In this document: positions 8,663 to 17,465 of the stretch, one piece after another
Layout: each line of letters opens with the position of its first letter
Numbering within the stretch: position 1 is the first letter of the stretch
NCBI RefSeq assembly: GCF_036289405.1
Contig: NZ_JAYFFI010000001.1
Location: 186,001-250,000, forward strand
Length of the DNA: 64,000 nt
Direction of reading: 5' to 3'
From: Pseudoramibacter faecis
GTDB lineage: Bacteria > Bacillota > Clostridia > Eubacteriales > Eubacteriaceae
Translations under genes and position numbers: made by a program
The notes under the pieces: model-generated
Told to the model about the DNA's origin: nothing
The model's database searches: none
What the model saw: only the letters and a program-made list of their open reading frames with translations

Positions 8663-9406
8663 TTACGCCATCAGCGTCTGCATCAGTGCGCGGTTGACGG
8701 CATCGCTTTGAACGATCTGTTTTCCCCTGGCGTTTTCCGGCGGCTCCCCGCAGATATCCGCCCCTAAAATCGGCAGCGCACGCGTCAGTCGGCGAATAGC
8801 TGCCGTCAGCGTCGTAAGCACCATCGTTCCCTGGTCCCAATTGGTGGTGAGCATCGCCGGCGACAGCACATCCTTGTCCACCGAGAGATAAACGGGACAG
8901 CCGTCGGCAATGACCGGATCGAGCGCCGCCCCGTCGTTCAGGCAGGTAATCCGTGCCGCCGTGTTTTCGGACAGATGCGCGGGATCCGCCAGAAGTGCCT
9001 GCTGATCCCGGCCTGCGCCTATCAAAAACACCCGGTTTAAAAACGAATGGTCCCGCAGCGCCTCGCGCAGCCAGGAGCCGCAGCTCAGCAAAGAGCCAAA
9101 CCGCGGCCGCCTGGCGTCCACATGATGATCGAACACCACCAGGTTAAAGGGCCGGCGGATGGTTTCGGTCCAGAAATAGCTCAGATAATGATAGTTGCCG
9201 TTGTCCAGAAAATGCAGCCCCCGGCGTCCCGCCGTGTGCATTCGGCGGCGCAGGCAGGCTGCTGCTGCCGGATCGCAATAGCCGTAGGTGCCGGGTATCC
9301 CGCTGCAGTCAAGCCAATAAAACGTCCGATCGCCATAAAAATATTCCCGCCGATAAACCCCGGTGAAGTTCATCAGGGTCAATCCGGGCCGTTTCCGCCA
9401 TTTCAT
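8663..9406 (-). CDS. Arginase/ureohydrolase-superfamily protein of unknown substrate
   Basis: A 247-residue protein with arginase-fold metal motifs in altered form. FDNGNYHY-type LDNGNYHYLSYFW (near residue 67) stands where GGDHS occurs, FDHHVDA (near residue 92) replaces DAHxD, and SVDKDVLSP (near residue 182) replaces SxDxDxxDP. A late GADICGE supplies the terminal glutamate. All metal-ligand positions are therefore occupied, so hydrolysis of a guanidino or related C-N bond is plausible, but the substrate is unknown. ATG 9406 is chosen because AAGAGG lies eight bases upstream. An in-frame start 27 bases earlier lacks a site. It follows rsmF by 45 bp and may be co-transcribed. Confidence 0.75.
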   Translation of the reverse strand: MKWRKRPGLTLMNFTGVYRREYFYGDRTFYWLDCSGIPGTYGYCDPAAAACLRRRMHTAGRRGLHFLDNGNYHYLSYFWTETIRRPFNLVVFDHHVDARRPRFGSLLSCGSWLREALRDHSFLNRVFLIGAGRDQQALLADPAHLSENTAARITCLNDGAALDPVIADGCPVYLSVDKDVLSPAMLTTNWDQGTMVLTTLTAAIRRLTRALPILGADICGEPPENARGKQIVQSDAVNRALMQTLMA

Positions 9407-9451
9407 CGCACCCGCCTCTTTTCTTTCGCGCATTTCGCGCCGCGCTCCGCG

Positions 9452-10855
9452 CTATTTTTTCATGATCCGCAGACCCTTAGGATAATGGTTTTTGATGACG
9501 CCATCGCTGGCCTTGCCCCAGCCGAGGGGATATCCCTGCCAGGTGACCGCCGTCCAGCCCTCGAAGCCCGCGCAGCGCAGCGGTGCTCCCTTCAGATATG
9601 CAAAGGCCTCGTCGGCGCTTGTCACTTCGTGGCGCCGGCCTCCGTTTTCGGGCATCAGCGCCATCGCCAAGGCATGGGCCGGCTCGAAGCGGCCGGTTTT
9701 AAAAATGCCCAGCGGAAGCCCGAAGCGCAGCATTTTAAGGCCCTCGAGCGGCCGCGGTGCAAGTCCCTCCGGCGCGGCAAAAAGCTTATCTCCCACCTGC
9801 CAGAGATCCCTCTCCGGAAGAGACAGCGCTGTTTCTTTTAAAAACCGATGAAAATCGGCTCGTTCTTTTTTGGCCGGCCGTGTCCAAATGGACCGCCGCT
9901 TCTTATTTTTGTTTCTGAGAACGGGCACGGCGGCATTTTCCGCGTCGCGAAGCTTGCGCATCTTGGCCACAAAGTGCCCCTCTCCTGCCGCGTGATTCGG
10001 CATGATGCGCAGGGTGCCAGCCACCTGCCCCTCGCCGGTCGCCGTCCATTCCGGCCGGCCGTGATCCGTCAGTTCTGGCAACGCCAGCGGCACCACTTCG
10101 TAACGATCCGTCGCGATCAGCCGCTCGACGATCTGCTCATTCTCTTCCGGAGAAAAGGTGCAGGTCGAATAAACTAGCTCCCCGCCGGGAGCCAGCAGCT
10201 GATCCACCGTTTTGAGGATCTCCCATTGTCTGGCCGCGCATTGGGTCACCCGCTCGGGCCGCCACTCGGTGAGCACGGCGGGATCCTTGCGAAACATTCC
10301 CTCGCCGGAACACGGCGCATCCACCAGAATTTTATTAAAATATCCGGCAAAGCCCGCCACCAATTTATCCGGTGCGGCACTTAAAATCACGCTGTTAGCA
10401 ATGCCCATGCGCTCCATATTGGATGCCAGCACGGCACTGCGGTTTTTAACAATCTCGTTGGAAACAAGCACGCCGCGCCCAGCAAGCTTGCAGGCCAGCT
10501 GGGTGCTCTTTCCCCCCGGCGCCGCGCATAGATCCAGCACCCGATCGCCTGGCTCTGCTCCCAGGGCCTCCGCCGGGGCCATGGCCGTGGGCTCCTGCAC
10601 ATAATAAAGTCCTGCATAATAGCCTACCTGCTTGCCGGGGCGCACATCGCCACCGATATAAAACCCGGTGGGACACCAGGGAACGGCCTCCGTTTCAAAG
10701 GGGAAAAGCGACCGCATTCGCCCGTTGTCCGCCTTGAGCGTATTGGTCCGAATGCCTTTATAGGCGGGACGATTATAGCTGTCAGCCAAGGCAGCAAAGG
10801 CTTCCGGCCCCATCAACCCGCGCATTTTATCAGCAAAAGCTTCCGGTAAATTCAT
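9452..10855 (-). CDS. RsmF/RsmB-type rRNA (cytosine-C5) methyltransferase
   Basis: A 467-residue NOL1/NOP2/Sun-family enzyme. The SAM-binding motif is DLCAAPGGKSTQLA near residue 115. The two catalytic cysteines lie in DAPCSGEGMFRKDP near residue 195 and VYSTCTFSPEENEQI near residue 245. The C-terminal 170 residues match the extra RsmF-type domain (PUA-like) seen in Firmicutes homologues. Such enzymes make m5C in 16S rRNA. The start at 10855 has AGGAGA upstream. The longer frame to 10948 runs through the preceding terminator and is rejected. Confidence 0.85.
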   Translation of the reverse strand: MNLPEAFADKMRGLMGPEAFAALADSYNRPAYKGIRTNTLKADNGRMRSLFPFETEAVPWCPTGFYIGGDVRPGKQVGYYAGLYYVQEPTAMAPAEALGAEPGDRVLDLCAAPGGKSTQLACKLAGRGVLVSNEIVKNRSAVLASNMERMGIANSVILSAAPDKLVAGFAGYFNKILVDAPCSGEGMFRKDPAVLTEWRPERVTQCAARQWEILKTVDQLLAPGGELVYSTCTFSPEENEQIVERLIATDRYEVVPLALPELTDHGRPEWTATGEGQVAGTLRIMPNHAAGEGHFVAKMRKLRDAENAAVPVLRNKNKKRRSIWTRPAKKERADFHRFLKETALSLPERDLWQVGDKLFAAPEGLAPRPLEGLKMLRFGLPLGIFKTGRFEPAHALAMALMPENGGRRHEVTSADEAFAYLKGAPLRCAGFEGWTAVTWQGYPLGWGKASDGVIKNHYPKGLRIMKK

Positions 10856-10881
10856 GGCGTTCTCCTGTCTTTCGGATTTAA

Positions 10882-10904
10882 AAAAAGCCGGCAAGCGGCT
10901 TTTT
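10882..10904 (-). terminator. Intrinsic terminator between the PIN/TRAM gene and rsmF
   Basis: The stem AAAAAGCCG / CGGCTTTTT with a five-base loop lies just downstream of the PIN/TRAM stop on the minus strand and upstream of rsmF. The T-run is within the stem arm. Confidence 0.7.
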
Positions 10905-10922
10905 GAATACCCGGCAAAGCCG

Positions 10923-12038
10923 TTAAACGTCTTTGCTGGGTTTGGCAAAAATCATACGACCGGCAGCCGTTTGCAGCACACTGGTGACGGTCACGGCAAT
11001 GTGCTCGCCGATGTGACGTTTGCCGTTTTCCACGACGATCATCGTGCCGTCGTCCAAGTAGGCCACAGCCTGACCGCTTTCCTTTCCGTTTTTAACCGGA
11101 TGGACCTGCATGGCTTCGCCGGGAAGCACCACCGGCTTCACCGCATTGGCCAACTCGTTAATGTTGAGCACCTGAACGCCGCGGACCGTCGCCACCTTGT
11201 TGAGGTTGTAATCGTTGGTGAGAATCTTATACTTCTTTTCCTTGCCCATGCAGACCAATTTATCGTCCACGCCGGTCAGGTCGTCGTAATCCTCTTCAGA
11301 AACGCGGATCATCTCGTCAAATTCGTTTTGCATCTTTTTGACAATGTCGAGACCGCGGCGGCCCCGGGCGCGCTTCAGATCGTCGCCGTTATCCGCCAAA
11401 AGCTGCAGCTCCGCCAGCACAAACACCGGCACGATCACCGGCCCTTCCAAGAAACCGGAACGCATGATGTCATAAATCCGGCCGTCGATGATCACCGACG
11501 TATCCAGAATTTTAATTTCCGGTTCCAGAGCATTGGTTTTTCTGCGGCTGAGTTTGCGCGTGAGACTGCTGCCCACATTGACGCTTCGCATCTGCCGAAA
11601 AGCGTCGATAAATTCGTCGCGCTTGCGCACGGGAATCGCCACCCCAAGATAGGCCATCAGCACGTAAACCACGACGGTCAGCACGCTGGCCAGCCATTTG
11701 ACGGGAATTTGCGCGATGGGCACCGAGATGAGCATCGCGATGAGCAAACCGATCACAAGCCCGCCGATCCCGAGCACGACATCTGCCATTCGCACTTCTT
11801 CCAGACTTTTCTCGACCGCTTTTGAAATGGCTTTGCCCATTTTGACAATCAGCGAAAAAATAAAATAAAAAATGAGGCCAAAAATAGCAACAGCGCCGAT
11901 CGTCACAAGCCAGCGATGCATATCCGTCGTCGCCATTTTTTGCGGCAGCCAGCGGTGCACAATCGCCGCGTTTCCCAGCACATAGCCGATAATCATTCCG
12001 AATAGCGTGCAAATCCCTTTTAAAACTTTGTGCAGCAT
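10923..12038 (-). CDS. PIN/TRAM-domain integral membrane protein (YacL-like)
   Basis: A 371-residue protein. The first 110 residues contain about four hydrophobic segments (beginning VLKGICTLFGMIIGYVLG). A PIN nuclease domain starts near residue 160 with ILDTSVIIDGRI and includes further acidic residues (FVLAELQLLAD, RGRRGLDIV, DDKLVCMG and LTNDYNLNKVA). A TRAM RNA-binding domain with GQAVAYLDDGTMIVVENGKR ends the protein. This matches YacL of Bacillus, a membrane-anchored putative RNase that usually neighbours radA, disA or ispD, none of which are here. ATG 12038 has GGAGG seven bases upstream. Confidence 0.9.
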   Translation of the reverse strand: MLHKVLKGICTLFGMIIGYVLGNAAIVHRWLPQKMATTDMHRWLVTIGAVAIFGLIFYFIFSLIVKMGKAISKAVEKSLEEVRMADVVLGIGGLVIGLLIAMLISVPIAQIPVKWLASVLTVVVYVLMAYLGVAIPVRKRDEFIDAFRQMRSVNVGSSLTRKLSRRKTNALEPEIKILDTSVIIDGRIYDIMRSGFLEGPVIVPVFVLAELQLLADNGDDLKRARGRRGLDIVKKMQNEFDEMIRVSEEDYDDLTGVDDKLVCMGKEKKYKILTNDYNLNKVATVRGVQVLNINELANAVKPVVLPGEAMQVHPVKNGKESGQAVAYLDDGTMIVVENGKRHIGEHIAVTVTSVLQTAAGRMIFAKPSKDV

Positions 12039-12071
12039 GATTTCACCTCCTTTCATAGAATGCTCATTTTT

Positions 12072-12077
12072 ATTATA
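12072..12077 (-). promoter_or_regulatory. Extended -10 element for the PIN/TRAM gene
   Basis: On the minus strand TGTTATAAT gives an extended -10 (TGnTATAAT) about 34 bp before the start codon. No good -35 accompanies it. Confidence 0.5.
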
Positions 12078-12297
12078 ACATGCCTTCAAAGGCCTCGCCA
12101 CTTTTGTATGATTTATTTGTCCAGGCCCTGCGTGAAGGATGTGCCGAGCGTCCATCTCTGCGGCGGCGCGGTCCGGCAAACACATTGCGGCCGAATCGCT
12201 GCCGCACCAATAAGCCTGGCCGGGAATTAATAACTTCTGAATGCCTTGAAATCGAAATATTAAATACCATATTTTTTGGGATTTTATAATAAACAGC

Positions 12298-12325
12298 TTG
12301 CGTTTTATTGCGGAACGATTATAAT
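12298..12325 (+). promoter_or_regulatory. Candidate promoter of glmS
   Basis: TTGCGT at 12298-12303, a 16-bp spacer and a perfect TATAAT at 12320-12325, about 60 bp before the glmS start. Confidence 0.6.
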
Positions 12326-12384
12326 AATCTCGAATAAAAATTGTGCATCATGAGCAGGTTATTATAAAGAAAGCAGGTAAAACC

Positions 12385-14211
12385 ATGTGTGGTATTGTTG
12401 GATATATCGGTGACAAACAGGCGCAAAGTATTTTAACCTCCGGCCTGGCAAAGCTCGAATACCGCGGTTACGATTCCGCGGGCGTTGCCGTCTTGAATGA
12501 CGACCATCAAATTCAGGTTGAAAAGAAAAAAGGGCGGTTGTCGAATCTTGAAGCGGTCCTGAAAGACCATCCGCTGCGCGGAACGGCCGGTATCGGCCAT
12601 ACGCGCTGGGCGACCCACGGCGAACCGTCGGACGCCAACGCCCATCCCCACCTGGCCAATGACGGGAAAATCGCGGTTGTGCACAACGGCATTATCGAAA
12701 ACTACATTGAATTAAAAGAAAAACTCATCGCAGCGGGCCATCGCTTTGTGTCGGATACCGATACCGAAGTGATCGCTCATCTGCTGGGCTTGCTGTACGA
12801 CGGGAATCTTGTCGACGCAGTGGTCAAAGCTGTGAAGGAAATGAAGGGGTCGTATTCCCTGGGCATTATGTGCGCGGACGAGCCGGACAAAATCATCGCC
12901 GTGCGCAAAAACAGCCCGCTCATCGTCGGACTCGGGGAAGGCGAGAACTTCATCGCGTCGGATATTCCGGCGATTCTCGATAAAACGCGCGACGTTTATT
13001 TATTAGACGACGATGAAATCGCGGTTTTGACGAAGGACGACATCCGGGTCGTCGACCGCTATGGCGAAACGGTCGGCAAGCAGATCTTCAAAGTGACCTG
13101 GGAACCGGGGGATGCGGAAAAAGGCGGCTACGCGCATTTCATGCTCAAGGAAATCAACGAACAGCCGAAGGCGATCCGCGACTGCCTGACCGGCCGCCTG
13201 TTGATGGATCACATTCAACTCGACGACGTGATGATCACAAAAGAAGATCTGGAAAATATTGACCACATTCAGATTGTCGCCTGCGGCACCGCATACCACG
13301 CCGGCCTCATCGGCAAATATTATATTGAAAAATACGCGCGCATTCCGGTGGAAGCGGAAACGGGCAGCGAATACCGCTATAAACATCCGATTGTCACAGA
13401 CCGCACGATGCTCATTGTGCTCTCGCAGTCCGGCGAAACGGCCGACACGCTTGCGGCCATTCGCCTGGCGAAGACTGCCGGCGCCCGCGTCGTCGCGGTG
13501 ACCAATGTGGTCGGCTCGTCCGTCGCCAGAGAAGCCAGCGACGTGCTCTACACGAATGCAGGCCCGGAAATCGCGGTGGCTTCAACCAAGGCCTACGTCA
13601 CACAGATCGCCTGCATGCTGATGTTTGCGCTGCATATCAGCCGCCTGACGGGCACCCTTTCCGATGAAAAATACGCGGCATTGGCCAAAGCCTTCAGCGA
13701 TGCCCCGGCACGCATCGAACAGACGCTCAAGCAGCCGGACCGTTTGAAAGAACTGGCGCTCCAGCACTTCAAGGTACACGATGCCTACTTCATCGGCCGC
13801 GGCATCGACGCCATCACCTGCATGGAGGGATCGCTGAAGATGAAAGAAGTGTCTTATATTCATTCGGATGCCTATCAGGCCGGCGAACTCAAACACGGTC
13901 CGATTGCGCTGATCGAGCCGGGGACGCTCATCATCGCGCTGTGCACACAAGACGACGTGTTTGAAAAGACGCTGTCAAACATCAAGGAAGTCAAATCCCG
14001 CGGCGCGTACGTGCTGGCGATTGCGCAGGCACATCATCAGGAGCTCGCGTCCGAAGTCGACGAGGCTTTCTTCATTCCCGACGAGCAGGAAGACATCGCC
14101 GCCATGAATGCGGTGGTTTATCTTCAGCTGTTCGCCTATTATCTCGCCGTGGCGCGCGGCTGCGACGTGGATAAACCGAAAAATTTGGCCAAAAGCGTGA
14201 CGGTTGAATGA
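12385..14211 (+). CDS. glmS: Glutamine--fructose-6-phosphate aminotransferase GlmS
   Basis: A 608-residue enzyme that makes glucosamine-6-phosphate from fructose-6-phosphate and glutamine, the entry to UDP-GlcNAc and peptidoglycan. MCGIVGYIG begins the class II glutaminase domain with the N-terminal nucleophile Cys. GHTRWATHGEPS and VVHNGIIENY belong to the same domain. Two SIS domains follow, with VACGTAYHAG and SQSGETADTLAA near residue 350, and the C-terminal KSVTVE is typical. The start is fixed by the requirement for Cys at position 2, so the in-frame extension to 12343 is rejected. The ribosome binding site is weak (AGCAGG). Confidence 0.97.
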   Translation: MCGIVGYIGDKQAQSILTSGLAKLEYRGYDSAGVAVLNDDHQIQVEKKKGRLSNLEAVLKDHPLRGTAGIGHTRWATHGEPSDANAHPHLANDGKIAVVHNGIIENYIELKEKLIAAGHRFVSDTDTEVIAHLLGLLYDGNLVDAVVKAVKEMKGSYSLGIMCADEPDKIIAVRKNSPLIVGLGEGENFIASDIPAILDKTRDVYLLDDDEIAVLTKDDIRVVDRYGETVGKQIFKVTWEPGDAEKGGYAHFMLKEINEQPKAIRDCLTGRLLMDHIQLDDVMITKEDLENIDHIQIVACGTAYHAGLIGKYYIEKYARIPVEAETGSEYRYKHPIVTDRTMLIVLSQSGETADTLAAIRLAKTAGARVVAVTNVVGSSVAREASDVLYTNAGPEIAVASTKAYVTQIACMLMFALHISRLTGTLSDEKYAALAKAFSDAPARIEQTLKQPDRLKELALQHFKVHDAYFIGRGIDAITCMEGSLKMKEVSYIHSDAYQAGELKHGPIALIEPGTLIIALCTQDDVFEKTLSNIKEVKSRGAYVLAIAQAHHQELASEVDEAFFIPDEQEDIAAMNAVVYLQLFAYYLAVARGCDVDKPKNLAKSVTVE

Positions 14212-14321
14212 CGGCGCATTCTGATGGCGTCAGCGATCAGCCCAACGCACCTCAGCTGCCGTTATCCCGTGATTAGCCGGTAACATCGAGCAAGAACAGC
14301 TGGCAGCAAGCCGCGAATAAC

Positions 14322-14364
14322 AAAAATGCTATCCCGTCAAATGACGGGATAGCATTTATTTTTT
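14322..14364. terminator. Strong bidirectional terminator between glmS and the DeoR gene
   Basis: A 16-bp perfect stem (14324-14339 with 14342-14357) with a two-base loop, A-rich on the left and T-rich on the right. It serves the convergent glmS and deoR-type genes. Confidence 0.92.
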
Positions 14365-14378
14365 TAATGATATTGGCG

Positions 14379-15155
14379 TTACTCCGGCTTTTTCGCCGTC
14401 GCGTCGATGACCTGCGCCGCATCTTCCACGATCGCGCGCAGGGTCTCGACATGATAGCCGGCGGTGATAATACCGTCGACGTCCCGCCAGTCCGCATAGG
14501 AAAACTGGGCGGTCGTCGTGCATTTGGTGCTGTCCGCGACGACGTAGGTCCTCTTCGCCGCGTGCAGCATCCAGGCCTTCACGCTCGACTCGTCATAGGA
14601 GACGGTCGTCGGGCCGTTCTGGTGTTTGAACCCGTCCGAACCCAGAAACGCGATATCCGCGCAGATGTTTTTAAATCGGTCGAGCACCCAGCCGCCGATC
14701 AGCGCGTGGGAGCTTCTTCGAATTTTACCGCCGCAGAGAAAAACCTGATGCTCGGATTCAGACAGCAGCGTCGCCGCGTCGAGGGAATTCGTGATGATGG
14801 TCAGCCCCTGTTTGATGGTGAGCTGTTTGGCGATGGCGCTGGTCGTGCTGCCGGCGTCGAGCAGGATCACGTCGTGTTTGTGAATGAGGCTCATCGCTTT
14901 CGCGGCGATTTCCGCTTTTTCCTCCGCGTGGACCCATTCTTTTTCGTTGAGCGGTTTTTCCACCGCGCCGATCTTTGGAATGGCACCGCCGTAATTTTTC
15001 TCGGCGATGCCCATTTCTTCCAAATAAATAATGTCCTTGCGGATCGTTTCGGTTGACACGCCAAAGTGCTCGGCCATTTCGCCGACTTTGACGCTGCCTT
15101 CCCGGATTAAAATCTGCGCCATGCGGTTGCGTCGGTCCGCGGTTAAATTTGCCAT
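14379..15155 (-). CDS. DeoR-family transcriptional regulator, likely regulator of the adjacent hexitol genes
   Basis: A 258-residue repressor-type protein. The N-terminal DeoR helix-turn-helix is clear (RRNRMAQILIREGSVKVGEM then FGVSTETIRKDIIYLEE). The C-terminal DeoRC sensor domain contains LLDAGSTTSAIAKQL near residue 95 and a FLGSDGF motif near residue 170, which bind a phosphorylated sugar in this family. It is divergent from the PTS gene, so control of that operon is the simplest reading. The start is uncertain. GTG 15167 (four residues longer) is possible, and I prefer ATG 15155. Confidence 0.88.
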   Translation of the reverse strand: MANLTADRRNRMAQILIREGSVKVGEMAEHFGVSTETIRKDIIYLEEMGIAEKNYGGAIPKIGAVEKPLNEKEWVHAEEKAEIAAKAMSLIHKHDVILLDAGSTTSAIAKQLTIKQGLTIITNSLDAATLLSESEHQVFLCGGKIRRSSHALIGGWVLDRFKNICADIAFLGSDGFKHQNGPTTVSYDESSVKAWMLHAAKRTYVVADSTKCTTTAQFSYADWRDVDGIITAGYHVETLRAIVEDAAQVIDATAKKPE

Positions 15156-15313
15156 ATGACTGCTCACTTTCTATCGTTCGTCATGCATCTGAGGATGAAC
15201 CGTTCAACTTGCGATTCATTGGATCCATCGCTTTTTTGATTTAATAACAACGCTATTTTAGCATAATCCCAATAAACCGCAAGAAAAAATTTTGAATTTT
15301 TTTCGGAAAACGC

Positions 15314-15342
15314 TTGACGCCCAATCAACACCATGCTATATT
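15314..15342 (+). promoter_or_regulatory. Promoter of the hexitol PTS operon
   Basis: TTGACG at 15314-15319, a 17-bp spacer and TATATT at 15337-15342. The transcript start would lie near 15349, giving a leader of about 90 nt. Confidence 0.75.
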
Positions 15343-15352
15343 ATACCCAAAA

Positions 15353-15390
15353 GCAACAAAGCGCAACCAAAAACGATCAGAAAGGTTGCG
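15353..15390 (+). promoter_or_regulatory. Candidate operator or leader structure of the PTS operon
   Basis: Immediately after the predicted start site there is a direct repeat GCAACAAA / GCAACCAAA with exactly 10 bp between repeat starts (15353 and 15363). The second copy also forms an inverted repeat CGCAACC / GGTTGCG (15362-15368 with 15384-15390). Ten-bp spacing puts the repeats on one helix face, as expected for a DeoR-type operator. This assignment is an inference. Confidence 0.4.
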
Positions 15391-15441
15391 GGTTAAGGCA
15401 TCTTGTGTAAAATCTTTTATATCAGAGCAGGAGGATAACTG

Positions 15442-17343
15442 ATGAAAGAGAAAGTGCAATCGTTCGGAAGATTTTTATCCGGCATGGTGATGCCGAATAT
15501 CGGTGCCTTTATCGCATGGGGGTTAATGGCAGCGCTGTTTATTGACACGGGCTGGCTGCCGAATAAGCTGTTAAATACCATCGTCGGACCGTTTTTAAGC
15601 TACGCACTGCCGCTTCTCATCGCGTATACCGGCGGCAAAATGGTCGGCGGACAGCGCGGCGCGGTCATGGGCGCGATTGCCACGATGGGCGTGATCCAGT
15701 CCAATCCGGACACGACCATGCTCATGGGCGCGATGGTCATGGGGCCGCTCGCCGGCTGGATCATCAAACAATTCGATCGAGCGGTCGACGGTAAAATCAA
15801 ACCGGGCTTTGAAATGCTCGTCAACAACTTCTCGGTCGGCATTATCGGGATGCTGCTTGCGATTGCCGGCTACTATATTTTCGGACCGGTTATGGCGGGA
15901 CTCCTTGCCATTTTGCAGGCCGGTGCCGACGTGCTCGTCAAACACAGCCTGCTGCCGCTCGTTTCGGTTTTCGTTGAACCGGCAAAGGTTTTGTTCTTAA
16001 ACAACGCGATCAACCACGGCATCTTCACCCCGCTCGGCGCGGAGGAAGTCAAGGCGGCCGGCAAGTCGATTTTCTACATGATCGAAACCAATCCGGGCCC
16101 GGGCACCGGCGTGCTTCTCGCCTACTGGCTCTTCTCGAAAGACAAGGCGACAAAAGATTCCGCACCGGGCGCGTTGATTGTTCACCTGCTCGGCGGAATT
16201 CACGAAATCTCATTCCCATACATCCTGATGAACCCGATTCTACTGCTGGCAACCATCGGCGGCAGCTTCGCGGCAATGATATACAACACTTTGTTTCACC
16301 TCGGTTTAAACGGGCCGGCCTCACCGGGTTCTATCATCGCATTCGTCGGCATGGCGCCGAAGGGATCCACCTTTGCGGTCCTGCTTTCGGCTGTCATTGC
16401 GGCGGCCGTCTCGTTTGCCATTGCGACGCCGATTATCCGGCTTACCAGCGCTAAGGGCAGCCTCGACGAAGCGAAAGACCAGATGAGCGATATGAAGGCC
16501 TCTGCCAAGGGCCTCATGCCGGAAGGCGCGGACGTCGATCTAAGAACGCTGGATCAGATCGTATTCGCTTGCGACGCCGGCATGGGTTCTTCGGCCATGG
16601 GAGCGGCGGTGATGCAGCGCAAGCTTGAAGAAGCGGGCTTCGGCAATATCCAGGTCACGCATTCGTCGGTTTCTGAAATTCCGGACGGCGCCAAGTTCAT
16701 CATCTGCCACAAGGATCTTGCAGAGCGCGCCGTCAAGAGCGCACCGCAGGCCAGGCTCGTCACCATCACGAATTTCATGAACGCGCCGGAATACGACGCA
16801 GTCATCGCGGAAATCATCCAGTCCCGCAAAAACCGGCCGAGCGACAATCAGCCGGCAGCAGAAAATCCGGCAAAACAGACCGAAGCGAACGATGATGCGC
16901 AAGCGGATCACGAAGATTACAAAGGCGGCGTGCTGATCAAAAAGAACATCCGCCTCAATCGCCCGGCCCAGACAAAAGAAGCCATCATTCGCGACATCGG
17001 AAAAGTGTTTTACGACGGCGGCTACACCACCGAAAAATACACCGAGGCCATGCTCGAAAAAGAAAAAGTCTTTAACACGGCCATCGGCAACAACCTCGCG
17101 ATTCCCCACGGCATCGAAGGCATGACCGGCGAAATCCTGAATTCCGGCCTCGTCATCTTCTCCTATCCGGACGGCGTGGATTGGGGCGACGGCCAGAACG
17201 TCAAACTCGTCATCGGGATCGCATCGGTCGGCGATGAACACGTCGACAAGCTGGCCAAAATCGCAGCGGCCTGCAGCACCGAGGAAGCCGTCGACAAAAT
17301 CCTGGCGATGGGCGTTGACGACGTGTACGATTTGTTTAAATAA
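15442..17343 (+). CDS. mtlA: Mannitol-type PTS permease EIICBA
   Basis: A 633-residue single-chain transporter that imports and phosphorylates a hexitol, most likely mannitol. The IIC membrane domain (1-340) has the substrate-site motif GGIHEISFPYILMNP near residue 250. The IIB domain has the phosphocysteine in FACDAGMGSSAMGA near residue 376. An Ala/Glu-rich linker (about 460-490) leads to the IIA domain, with the phosphohistidine in NLAIPHGIEGM near residue 554. The order and length match E. coli MtlA, while many Firmicutes split IIA off as MtlF. AGGAGG precedes ATG 15442. It is followed by a SorE-type dehydrogenase rather than mtlD. Confidence 0.92.
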   Translation: MKEKVQSFGRFLSGMVMPNIGAFIAWGLMAALFIDTGWLPNKLLNTIVGPFLSYALPLLIAYTGGKMVGGQRGAVMGAIATMGVIQSNPDTTMLMGAMVMGPLAGWIIKQFDRAVDGKIKPGFEMLVNNFSVGIIGMLLAIAGYYIFGPVMAGLLAILQAGADVLVKHSLLPLVSVFVEPAKVLFLNNAINHGIFTPLGAEEVKAAGKSIFYMIETNPGPGTGVLLAYWLFSKDKATKDSAPGALIVHLLGGIHEISFPYILMNPILLLATIGGSFAAMIYNTLFHLGLNGPASPGSIIAFVGMAPKGSTFAVLLSAVIAAAVSFAIATPIIRLTSAKGSLDEAKDQMSDMKASAKGLMPEGADVDLRTLDQIVFACDAGMGSSAMGAAVMQRKLEEAGFGNIQVTHSSVSEIPDGAKFIICHKDLAERAVKSAPQARLVTITNFMNAPEYDAVIAEIIQSRKNRPSDNQPAAENPAKQTEANDDAQADHEDYKGGVLIKKNIRLNRPAQTKEAIIRDIGKVFYDGGYTTEKYTEAMLEKEKVFNTAIGNNLAIPHGIEGMTGEILNSGLVIFSYPDGVDWGDGQNVKLVIGIASVGDEHVDKLAKIAAACSTEEAVDKILAMGVDDVYDLFK

Positions 17344-17465
17344 CTGAATGCCGAACGCGAAAGCGATCCGCGCCATTCATTGCCGCTGCGGCTTCCCCGC
17401 CAGCCGCAAGGCGCGAACAAAATCAATCAAAAGCGTTTTAAAGAATTAAGAAAGAAGGATGAATC

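Larger units (their letters stand above)
12039..12384. other. Intergenic region between the PIN/TRAM gene and glmS
   Basis: This 346-bp divergent gap holds an extended -10 for the left gene (12072-12077 on the minus strand), a small palindrome (GCCTT-CA-AAGGC, 12082-12093), and a glmS promoter (12298-12325). I looked for the glmS ribozyme core and did not find it. No convincing ORF is present. Confidence 0.6.

Noticed and set aside
12300..12380. Possible glmS ribozyme in the glmS leader
   Set aside because: The sequence is AT-rich, the leader is short, and no ribozyme core motif could be found.
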